Positions 44,729 through 55,482 of a stretch of 64,000 nucleotides of DNA are shown here, piece after piece. The DNA lies in contig CM053332.1 in NCBI GenBank assembly GCA_028583605.1, forward strand, positions 25,540,023 to 25,604,022, written 5' to 3'. The stretch is from Dastarcus helophoroides (Eukaryota; Arthropoda; Insecta; Coleoptera; Bothrideridae). How positions within the stretch are numbered: position 1 is the first letter of the stretch; the number at the start of each line of letters is the position of its first letter. Below the pieces are notes generated by a model. That model made no database searches, was not told where the DNA came from, and saw only the letters and a list, made by a program, of their open reading frames with translations. A program made the translations under genes and the position numbers.

Positions 44729-47371
44729 TCCTCCAAATTTCGACTAAAAATTCGAAATTTCGACTTTTTCACGAAATTTTGACTTTTTTCTCAAAATTTC
44801 GACTTTATTCTGGGAATTTTCGAAATTCTGGTTTTTTTTTGTAATTTCGAATTTATACTCGAAATCTCTTTTTCATTGAAATTTCAACTTTTTTCTCGAA
44901 ATTTCGACTTTGTTCTCGAAATTTTAACCTTTTGCTCAAATTTCTTCATCAAACTCGAAATTTCGACTTTCTTCTTGAAATTTCGACTTTTTTCTCGAAT
45001 TTTGACCTTACCAACAACCTTTTTTTTTTCAAATTTCGACTTTAAATTCAAAATTTTCGAGTTTTTGTTTAAAATTTTAATTTTTTTCTCGAAATTTTTA
45101 CTTTATTCTCGGAATTATGACTTTAATCTAGAAATTTTGACTTTTTTTTCGTAATTTCGAGTTTCTTCTTGAAATTTCGACTGTTTTCTCGAACTAAAGC
45201 ACTGAACTAAACACTGTGGCTTGTGATTAAGTCCAAAGAAGGTTTCACCCCTTTACCAGGGGTGAAACCTTCTTTGGACTTGTTTTCTCGAAGTTTTGAC
45301 TTTATTTCCGGAGTTTTGACTATAGACTCGAAATTTTAACTTTTTTTTAGTAATTTCGACTTTAAACTCGAAATCTCGACTTTTTCCTTGAATTTTCGAC
45401 TTTTTTTCTCAAATTTAAAGTTTTTTTCTCCACATTTCGACTTCAAGCTTAAAATTATAACTTTTTTAAAAACAAATTCGACTTTTTCTCCAAATTTCGA
45501 TTTTAAACTCGAAATTTCAACTTTTTTCTTGAAATTTCGACTTTTTTCTCGAAATTTTGACTTTGTTCTCGGAAATTCGATTTTACACTCGAAATTTTGA
45601 CTTTTTTCTTAAAATTATGACTTTAATCTCACAATTTCGACTTTTCTCTCGAATTTCGACTTTTTTCTTCAAATTTCCACTTTAAACTTGAAAACAGTCG
45701 AAATTTTGACTTTTTCTCAAAATTTCTACTCTAATTTCAAAATTTCGACTTTTTTCTCAAATTTCCAATTTGTTTCTCCAAATTTCGACTTCCAACTAGC
45801 AATTTCGACTTTTTCCTTAACATTTCGAATTTTTTCTCGAAATTTCGACTTTATTCTCGAAATTTCGACTTTACACTGAAACTGTTTACTTCCTTTTCGT
45901 AATTTTGACTTAAAACTCGAAATTTCTTCTCGAAATCTCAACTTTCTTCTGGAATTTCAACTTTTTTTCTCCAAATTACGACTTTTTTCTTGAAATTTCG
46001 ACTCTTTTCCCGAAATTTCGACTTTATTCCCGAAATTTTGACTTAACACTCGAAATTTTAACTTTTATTTCGTAATTGAAGCTTAAAACTCAAAATTTCG
46101 ACTTTTTTCTTGAAATTTCGACTCTTTTTTCGAAATTTTGACTTTATTCCCGAAATTTTGACCTAACACTCGAAATTTTAACTTTTATTTTGTAATTTAA
46201 GCTTCAAACTCAAAATTTCGAACTTTTTCTCGAAATTTTGACTTTCTTTTCAAAATTTTGATTTTTTTCTTGAATTTCGACTTTAATCTAGAAAATTTCC
46301 ACTTTCTCCTCAAAATTACAACTTTTTTCTTAAAATTTAAATTTTTTCTCGAGATTTCGACTTTTTTCTCGAAATTTTGGCTTTATTCCCGAAATTTTAA
46401 TTTTTTTTTTTTCGTAATTTAGGACTCAAACTCGCAATTTCGACCTTTTTCTTGAAATTTCGACTTTCTTTTCGAAATTTTAAATTTTTTCCCGAATTTC
46501 GACTATAAACTTGAAAATTTTGACTTTTTCCTTAAAATTTCTACTTTCTTCTCAAAATGTCCTCTTTTTTTTCTCAAAATTACGACTTCAAACTTGAAAC
46601 TTCGACTTTTTTCTCGTAATTTCAACTTTCTTCTTCAAATTTTGATTTTCTTTTCGAATTTTGACCTTTCTTCCCCAAATTTCGAATTTGAACTTTGAAA
46701 TTTCCACTTTTTCCTTGAAACATCGACTTTTTTCTCGAAATTTGGACTTTATTCTCGGAACTTTGACTTTACACTAGAAATTTTAACTTTTTTCGTAATT
46801 TCGACTATAAAATTGAAATTTCGCTTTTTTTGAAATTTCGCCTTTTTTTTGAAATTTCGACTTTTTTCTCAAAATTTTGACTTTCTTCTCGAAATTTCGA
46901 CTTTCTTGTAGAATTTTGACCTTTTTTTTCCCAAAATTTGTCTTTAAACTCGAAATTTGGACTTTATACTCGAAATTTTAACTTCTTTATTGAAATTTCG
47001 AATATTTTTTCCAATTTCGAATTTATTCTGGGACTATTGACTTTACACTCAAAATTTTGACTTTTCTTTTCGTAATTTCGACTTTAAACTCTAAATTTCG
47101 ACTTTCTTTTGGAAATTTCGACTTTCTTTTGGAAATTTCGACTTTCTTTTGGAAATTTCGACTTTCTTCTTGAAATTTCGAATATTTTTTCCAATTTCGA
47201 ATTTATTCTGGGACTTTACACTCAAAATTTTGACTTTTCTTTTCGTAATTTCGACTTTAAACTCTAAATTTTGACTTTCTTCTGAAAATTTCGACTTTCT
47301 TCTTGAAATTTCGACTTTTTTCTTGAAATTTTGACTCATTTCTTAAAATTTCGACTTAAATCTCAAAATTT
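44729..47371. repeat. TTTCGAC array interrupting satellite C
   Basis: About 2.6 kb of CTCGAAATTTCGACTTTTTT-type units (20-21 bp, many variants), inserted within a satellite C monomer. The left flank stops at GGCAAAATAAGATTGA and the right resumes at CAGTATTTCAATTG, so about 40 bp of the monomer is missing. No CAGTGGCGG ends are visible, so a hAT vehicle is not demonstrable here. A recent local duplication appears at about 46995-47100 and 47180-47280 (ATATTTTTTCCAATTTCGAA-TTTATTCTGGGACT). Confidence 0.88.
45229..45281. repeat. Perfect 24-bp hairpin inside the TTTCGAC array
   Basis: AAGTCCAAAGAAGGTTTCAC-CCCT (45229-45252) and its exact reverse complement (45258-45281) surround the 5-nt loop TTACC. 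The sequence is unlike the array, and the preceding 35 bases (from ACTAAAGCACTG) are also foreign. It could be a relic of a foldback element or a small-RNA-type hairpin. Nothing shows transcription. Confidence 0.9.
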
Positions 47372-48900
47372 TGGCAGTATTTCAATTGTTTTCTCATAAA
47401 ATCTTTCCTAAAATTTTTAAATGTTCTCTTGGAGGATCCTGAACAAAATAATTTTGAGCCAAAATGTTGGAGGTTTGGTAGTTTATCAGTATAAAAATTG
47501 TTTTGCCAACAAACATTCTCTTCTTGGAGAATCATAGACAAAATAATGTTATGTCAAAAAATTGCATATTTGATGGTTCATACGGTAGTTTTTCCGTAAA
47601 ATTTCCAAAATTCACAACTGGTTTAAGTTGAACTTAGGGCATTGATTAGTTTGTCTTTGTTTCAATTTTTCGGTTGCGAAAAATTTTCTAAAATTCACAA
47701 ATGTGCTCTTGGAGGCCCACAGGCATAATAATATTGAGTTAAAAAGTTGGGTTTTTACTGGTTCATCAGTATTGCAATTGTTTTGCCATAAAATCTTCTC
47801 TAAAATTCACAAATGTGCTCTTGGAGGCCCACAGGCAAAATAATATTGAGTTAAAATGTTGGGTATTTAATGGTTCATCAGTATTGCAATTGTTTTTCCA
47901 TAAAATCTTCTCTAAAATTTGCAAATGTTCTCTTGGAAGATCCTGAACAAAATATATTTGAGCTAAAATGTTGGAGGTTTAGTAGTTCATCAGTATTTAA
48001 ATTGTTTTGCCACCAAACATTCTCTTCTTGAAGAATCAGGGGCAAAATAAAATTATATTGAAAATGGGGTATTTGGTGGTTCCTAAAGTTGTTTTCCCAT
48101 AAAATCTTTAAAACTTGCAACTAGTTTAGGATAAACGTTAGTCATTTGGTGGTTCGTTAGTATTTCAGTTGTTTGGCTACCAAATATTCTGTAGAATTCA
48201 CAAATGTGCTCTTGGAGGCCCACAGACAAAATAATATTGAGTTAAAAAGTTGGGTTTTTAGTGGTTCAGCAGTATGGCAATTGTTTTCCCTTAAAATCTA
48301 CTCTAAAATTTAAAAATGTTTTCTTGGAGGATCCTGAACAAAATGATTTTTAACCAAAATGTTAGAGGTTTGGTAGTTCATCAGTATTTAAATTGTTTTA
48401 CCACCAAACATTCTCTTCTTGAAGAATCGGAGGCAAAATAAAGTTATGTTAAAAATGAGGTATTTGGTGGTTCCTAAAGTTGTTTTCCCATAAAATCTTT
48501 TAAATTTGCAACCAGTTTGAGATAAACGTTAGTTATTTAGTAGTTCATTAGTATTTCAATTGTTTGGTTACAAAAAATTCTGTAAAATTCACAAATGTGC
48601 TCTTGGAGACCTGCAGACAAAATAATATTAAGTTAAGAAGTTGGGTTTTTAGTGGTTCATCAGTATTGCAATTGTTTTCCCATGAAATCTTCTCTTAAAT
48701 TAAAAAATGTTCTCTTGGAGGATCCTGAACAAAATGATTTTGAGCCAAAATGTTGGAGGTTTGGTACTTCATCATTATTTAAATTGTTTTGCCACCAAAC
48801 ATTCTCTTCTTGGAGAATCACAGGCAAAATAATGTTAAGTTAAAAAGTTGGGTATTTGATGGTTCCTACAGTTGTTTGCCCATACAGTCTTTAAAATTCG
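47372..48900 (+). repeat. Satellite C, block 3 (GGCCCACAG subfamily)
   Basis: The same subfamily as 42700-44728, with GGCCCACAGGCATAATAATA and TTCCTAAAGTTGTTTTCCCA units. Much of 47550-48060 is nearly identical to 42630-43100, including TTAAGTTGAACTTAGGGCAT (42719, 47624). The sequence on the two sides of the TTTCGAC insertion is therefore itself duplicated. Confidence 0.88.
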
Positions 48901-51900
48901 CAAATAGTTTGGGATAAACGTTATTCGTTTAGTAGTTCGTCAGTATTTCAATTGTTTAGTAACGAAAAATTTTCTATAATTTGCAAATATGCTCTTGGAG
49001 GTCCATAGGCAAAATAATATCAGATTAAAAAATTGGGTATTTGGTGGTACATCAGTATTACAATGGTTTTTCCATGAGATCTTCTCTGAAATTCGCAAAT
49101 ATCCTCTTGGGGTAATATCAAGTTAAAAAATTGGATATTTGGTGGTCAATCAGTATTACAATGGTTTTTCCATGAAATCATCTCTGAAATTCGCAAATGT
49201 TTTCTTGGAGGTCCACAGGCAAAATGATATTATGCTCAAAAGTTGGGTATTCGGTGGTTCATCATTATTATAGTTGTTTTTCCATGAAATCTTCTCTAAA
49301 AGTCACAAATGTTCTTATGGAGGATCTTTATCAAAAGAATTTTGGGCTAAATCTTTGGACATTTTGTAGTTTATCAGTATTTTTATTGTTTTGCCACGAT
49401 TCTCTTCTTGAAGAATCATAGGCAAAATAATATCATGTTAAAAAGTTGAGTGTTTTGTGGTGCATCTGGCAGTTATTTTTCCATGAAATCTGTAGGATTT
49501 TCTCTCAAGAAAGACCCTAATCAAAATAATTTGGAGCTAAAACATTGGACATTTAGTAGTTCATCAGTATTTCAATTCTTTGGTCACAAAAAATGCTCTA
49601 AAATTCACAAATGTTCTCTTGGTGGATCCTAAACAGAATATGTTTGAGCTACAACGTTAGACTTTGGTAGTTCATCAGTATTTCAATTGTTTTGCCACGA
49701 AAAAGTCTCTTCTTGGAGAATCATAGGCAAATTAATGTTATGTTAAAAAGTTGGGTATTTGGTGGTTCCTACAGTTGTTTGCCCATACAGTCTCTAAAAT
49801 TCGCAAATAGTTTGGGATAAACGTTATTCGTTTAGCAGTTCGTCAGCATTTCATTTGTTTGGTCACGAACAATTTTCTATAATTTACAAATGTGCTCTTG
49901 GAGGTCCATAGGCAAAATAATATCAAGTTAAAAAATTGGGTATTTGGTGGTTCATCAGTATTACAATGGTTTTTCCATGAGATCTTCTCTGAAATTCGCA
50001 AATGTCCTCTTGGAAGTCCACAGGCAAAATGATATTATGCTCAAAAGTTGAGTATTCGGTGGTTCATCATTATTGTAGTTGTTTCCCCATGAAATCTTTT
50101 CTAAAATTTACAAATTTTCTTATGGAGGATCCTTATCAAAAGAATTTTGGGCCAAATCTTTGGACATTTTGTAGTTCATCAGTATTTCTATTTTTTTGCC
50201 ACGAGACATTCTCTTCTTGAAGAATCATAGGCAAAATAATATCATGTTAAAAATTTGGGTGTTTGGTGGTGCATCTGGCAGTTATTTTCTCATGAAATCT
50301 GTAAGATTTTCTCTCAAGAAAGACCCTAATCAAAATAATTTGGAGCTAAAACGTTGGACATTTAGTAGTTTATCAGTATTTCAATTCTTTGGTCACAAAA
50401 ATGCTCTAAAATTCACAAATGTTCTCTTGGTAGATCCTAAACAGAATATGTTTGAGCTACAACGTTAGACTTTGGTAGTTCATCAGTATTTTAATTGTTT
50501 TGCCACGAAAAATTCTCTTCTTGGAGAATCATAGGCAAATTAATGTTATGTTAAAATGTTGGGTATTTGGTGGTTCCTACAGATGTTTGCCCATACAGTC
50601 TCTAAAATTTGAAAATAGTTTGGGATAAACGTTATTCGTTTAGCAGTTCGTCAGTATTTCATTTGTTTGGTCACGAAAAATTTTCTATAATTTACAAATG
50701 TGCTCTTGGAGGTCCATAGGCAAAATAATATCAAGGTAAAAAATTGGGTATTTGGTGGTTCATCAGTATTACAATGGTTTTTCCATGAGATCTTCTCTGA
50801 AATTCGCAAATGTCCTCTTGGAGGTTCACAGGCAAAATGATATTATGCTCAAAAGTTGAGTATTCGGTGGTTCATCATTATTGTAGTTGTTTTCCCATGA
50901 AATCTTCTCTAAAATTCACAAATGTTCTTATGGAGAATCCTTATCAAAAGAATTTTGGGCCAAATCTTTGGACATTTGGTAGTTCATCAGTATTTCTATT
51001 ATTTTGCCACGAGACATTCTCTTCTTGAAGAATCATAGGCAAAATAATATCATGTTGAAAAGTTGGGTGTCTGGAGATGCATCTCATGAAATCTGTAAGA
51101 TTTTCTCTCAAGAAAGACCCTAATTAAAATAATTTGGAGCTAAAACGTTGGGCATTTAGTAGTTCATCAGTATTTCAATTCTTTGGTCACAAAAAATGCT
51201 CTACAATTCACAAATGTTCACTTGGTGGATCCTAAACAGAATATGTTTGAGCTACAACGTTAGACTTTGGTAGTTCATCAGTATTTCAATTGTTTTGCCA
51301 CGAAAAATTCTCTTCTGGGAGAATCATAGACAAATTAATGTTATGTTAAAAAGTTGGGTATTTGGTGGTTCCTACAGTTGTTTGCCCATACAGTCTCTAA
51401 AATTCGCGAATAGTTTGGGATAAACGTTATTCGTTTAGTAGTTCGTCAGCATTTCATTTGTTTGGTCACGAACAATTTTCTATAATTTACAAATGTGCTC
51501 TTGGAGGTCCATAGGCAAAATAATATCAAGTTAAAAAATTGGATATTTGGTGGTTCATCAGTATTACAATGGTTTTTCCATGAGATCATCTCTGAAATTC
51601 GCAAATATCCTCTTGGAGGTCCACAGGCAAAATGATATTATGCTCAAAAGTTGGATATTCAGTGGTTCATCATTATTGTAGTTGTTTTCCCATGAAATCT
51701 TCTCTAAAATTCACAAATGTTTGTATGGAGGATTCTTATCAAAAGAATTTTGTGCCAAATCTTTGGACATTTAATAGTTCCTCAGTATTTTTATTGTTTT
51801 GCCACGATTCTCTTCTTGAAGAATCATAGGCAAAATAATATCATTTTAAAAACTTGGGTGTTTGGTGGTGCATCTGGCAGTTATTTTCCCATGAAATCTG

Positions 51901-52960
51901 TAAGATTTTCTCTCAAGAAAGACCCTAATCAAAATAATTTGGAGCTAAAACGTTGGAGATTTAGTAGTTCATCAGTATTTCAATTCTTTGGTCATAAAAA
52001 TGCTCTAAAATTCACAAATGTTCTCTTGGTGGATCCTAAACAGAATATGTTTGAGCTACAACGTTAGACTTTGGTAGTTCATCAGTATTTCAATTGTTTT
52101 GCCACGAAAAATTCTCTTCTTGGAGAAACATAAGCAACTTAATGTTATGTTAAAACTTGGTTATTTGGTGGTTCCTACAGTTGTTTGCCCATACAGTCTC
52201 TAAAATTCGCAAATAGTTTGGGATAAACGTTATTCGTTTAGTAGTTCGTCAGCATTTCATTTGTTTGGTCACGAACAATTTTCTATAATTTACAAATGTG
52301 CTCTTGGAGGTCCATAGGCAAAATAATATCAAGTTAAAAAATTGGATATTTGGTGGTTCATCAGTATTACAATGGTTTTTCCATGAGATCTTCTCTGAAA
52401 TTCGCAAATCTCCTCTTGGAGGTCCACAGGCAAAATGATATTATGCTCAAAAGTTGAGTATTTGGTGGTTCATCATTATTGTAGTTGTTTTCCCTTGAAA
52501 TCTTCATTAAAATTCACAAATGTTTTTATGGAGGATTCTTATCAAAAGAATTTTGGGCCAAATCTTTGGACATTTAACAGTTCATCAGTATTTTTATTGT
52601 TTTGCCACGATTCTCTTCTTGAAGAATCATAGGCAAAATAATATCATGTTATAAAGTTGAGTGTTTGGTGGTGCATCTGGCAGTTATTTTCCCATGAAAT
52701 CTGTAAGATTTTTTCTCAAGAAAGACCCTAATCAAAATAATTTGGAGCTAAAACGTAGGACATTTAGTAGTTCATCAGTATTTCAATTCTTTGGTCACAA
52801 AAAATGCTCTAAAATTCACAAATGTTCTCTTGGTGGATCCTAAATAGAATATGTTTGAGCTACAACGTTAACTTTGGTAGTTCATCAGTATTTTAATTGT
52901 TTTGCCACGAAAAATTCTCTTCTTGGAGAACCACAGGCAAATTAATGTTATGTTAAAAAG
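48901..52960 (+). repeat. Satellite C, 8-monomer HOR of about 800 bp
   Basis: GGGATAAACGTTATTCG occurs at 48911, 49814, 50622, 51417 and 52220 (steps of 903, 808, 795 and 803 bp). Each period contains eight monomers, roughly 85-112-112-112-84-103-112-80 bp, in a fixed order. One of them is unique to this HOR (GTAAGATTTTCTCTCAAGAA-AGACCCTAATC). Copies are highly similar, indicating recent homogenisation. The first period has one extra monomer of about 108 bp (49111-49200). Confidence 0.92.
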
Positions 52961-53600
52961 TTGGGTGCTCGCTGGTTCAAGCAGTTGATTTCCTATAAAA
53001 TCTTTAAAATTTGCAAATCATTTCAGCTAAATGTTGGGCACTAAGTAGCTTGTTAGTATTTAAATTGTTTGTTAACAAAAATTGTCTTCCCATCAAATCT
53101 TCTCTAAAATTCGGAAATGTTCTCTTGGAGGATCCTTAACAAAATATTTTTGAGCTTAAATGTTAGAGGTTTGCTAGTTCATCAGTATTTAAATTGTTTT
53201 GCCACCAAACATTCTCTTCTTGGAGAATCACAGGCAAAATAATGTTATGTAAAAAAAATTGAGTATTTGATGATTCATACGGTATTTTTCCCGTAAAATT
53301 TCTAAAATTCTTAACTGGTTTAATTTAAACTTTGGGCATTTATTAGTTTGCCATTATTTCAATTGTTTGATCGCGAAAATTTTTCTTAAATTCACAAAAG
53401 TGCTCTTGGAGGTCCCCATGTAAAATAATATTAAGTTAAAAACTTGAGTATTTGGTGGATCAGTATTTCACTTATTTTCCCATGAAATATTCTCTAAAAT
53501 TCACAAGTGTTCTCTTGGAGGATCCTGATCAAAATAATTTTCAGCTAAAACGTAGGACGCTTGATTCTTCATCAGTATTTCAATATTTTGCCACCAAAAT
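52961..53600 (+). repeat. Satellite C, degenerate distal edge
   Basis: Diverged satellite C monomers outside the 800-bp HOR. The array ends near 53600 after CAATATTTTGCCACCAAAAT. This is the usual picture of decayed monomers at an array margin. Confidence 0.75.
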
Positions 53601-55370
53601 ACTTCAAAGAAAATCAAATTCTGGAACATTAGAGATTGATATATTTGCAGTGATCAAGTCGCTATAAATTTTGGTCACTCATCAATTGATGTTGTCTTCA
53701 AACTTGAAGAAACGAAGATTTAAAAACGGAATTACAGAAAAACAGAAAATGAATTTTGTGACAATTCACTACCACTGTAAGATGCAGATGTCAATGTGCA
53801 AGCCCTTGTCTTTATGGGGTAAATTGAACCGAGGCGATCGACGGTTCATTTTCAGAGAAATGATGAGTAGGCAAAGAACGAATCGAATGATAAAAACATC
53901 AGCAGCATAACTTCGAGTATTTGGATCGTGCATCGCGTCGAGGTACGGAATCGAAAGCCGGACAATTATTTCTTTGGCCTGTTACCTTAAATGGATATTA
54001 ATTAGGCGAGTGGCAGTAAAAGCAAAACAATTATTCCCAGACTCGAATTAAGTATGCAGTTGACCGAAAAAACAAAAGAACAGTGAAGTTGATTAAGAAA
54101 ACACTCGCGGAAAGTTAAGCAAGGCGCAATTAAGATGTTATCATGGCCGCTGCGATGCTGCGACCTGTCGACAATTAACGTAATTTATTATGAGGCAACA
54201 ATGGTAATGTTGTGATATTGTGATTGGGTGGTCTGTAAACGACTAGATCGCCAGTCATCGTCATTAGTTACTTATTGAAAAAAGTACACTATGCGCGTAG
54301 CGGGACCAACGCCAACAATCTCTCTTTGATGAGGGTGCCTCGGAATCCCAACTATTTGACCGTCCGAACCGTTCTCGATCGTCGTTTATTATTATTGATA
54401 TGCCGCCGCACCACGTGAATCACAAAAAGAGGAGATTTGTGTTCGGACACAACATTTATTTGTCAACAAGTTCTAAGGGCTGGGGAATTTCTGAACAACT
54501 TCCAACTTAACCATTTTAAGAACCAATGTCTACCAAATCACAAAAATCTTTAGTCGCTTTTTTTACTTAGAGGGTGGAATATTAAGGGTTGAATCGAATT
54601 GTTGAGTTTGATATGAAATTTAAACAGAATTTTCTGAATAGTTGAAATTTAAGGGCTGTTGGCTTTCATGAGAATTTTGGACACTTTTCTTCAAATTTCA
54701 ATTTAAAATTTTCCCTTTAAAACCCAACTAAGTTTAGAAATCTCTTGTTTTAACAAATTAGTCGAATGGACTTTATAAAAATAGGGAGATATTTTCGAAA
54801 GAAGGTAAAAAAGTAGATAACAAATTTTATTGTTGTTATTGTTGTTATATTGTTGTTGTGTCATTTTTGTAGAACATTTTTGTAGAACACTTTTTTAAAT
54901 ACTACTTCACAAAGTCGAACGTTTAAATTGAAAAAAAAGTGAATTAACAAAATTCAAAATTTGAATCATAAATTTAAAAAGCGAAACAAAGAAAGAAATT
55001 CCTGAAAAAGCGAGACATGTTTTCACATTTTTTTTTTCTAAATTTCCAGTTTAAGTTCAAAATTTCTATTTTTCAACTTTTTTTTTTGAAATATTCCAAG
55101 TTTTCATCTGAAGTCGAAATTGAAATAAAAGAATTAAACATTTTAAATAAAAACTACTTTAAAGCAAACGTGGAAATTTCAGAAAAAATTAGGATTTATT
55201 AAAATAAAAATGATGTGTCGCATATTTTATAAAAATTTCTACTTTTTGGTCAAATGAGTCAGATTAAAATTAAAATGTATCACTTTTTACACAAATTTAA
55301 GCTAAAATGAATGTAATTTAAAACGAGTCAATAAGGATCCAAAATAAAGAAAATTTTTGTTTCAAAATTT
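53601..55370. other. Low-copy sequence, no gene recognised
   Basis: 53600-54480 is mixed in composition and relatively GC-rich for the window, without repeats. The open frame at 53671-53910 (79 codons) has no recognisable domain. It includes an E-box CACGTG at 54412-54417. A (TTG)n-like microsatellite lies at about 54826-54860, followed by a short duplication of ATTTTTGTAGAACA (about 54863 and 54877). 54900-55370 is AT-rich with nothing definable. Confidence 0.4.
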
Positions 55371-55482
55371 AAAAATTGAAATACAAATCTTGTCTCCTGA
55401 AACCAAGAAGGAGTTAAAAACACAACAAAAGTTGCTCTAACGCGTTTCAATAACCAAGTTATCATCTTCAAAGAGATACTGA
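55371..55482 (+). mobile_element. FB1 arm, forward (FB1-e), left flank of the large array
   Basis: AAAAATTGAAATACAAATCT-TGTCTCCTGAAACCAAGAAG continues to GTTGCTCTAACGCGTTTCAA and AACCAAGTTATCATCTTCAA. It matches FB1 throughout. The hairpin is altered in a compensated way (ATAACC-AAG-TTAT in place of GACAGC-CAA-GCTGTC), so part of the pairing is kept. Confidence 0.8.

Noticed and set aside
44729..47371. hAT-like element as the vehicle for this TTTCGAC array
   Set aside because: No CAGTGGCGG / CCGCCACTG ends and no 8-bp duplication at the junctions; about 40 bp of the host monomer is missing.
53671..53910. 79-codon plus-strand frame in low-copy DNA
   Set aside because: It starts at TTG if read full length (an ATG gives 73 codons) and has no recognisable domain. 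Context gives no promoter or poly-A support.
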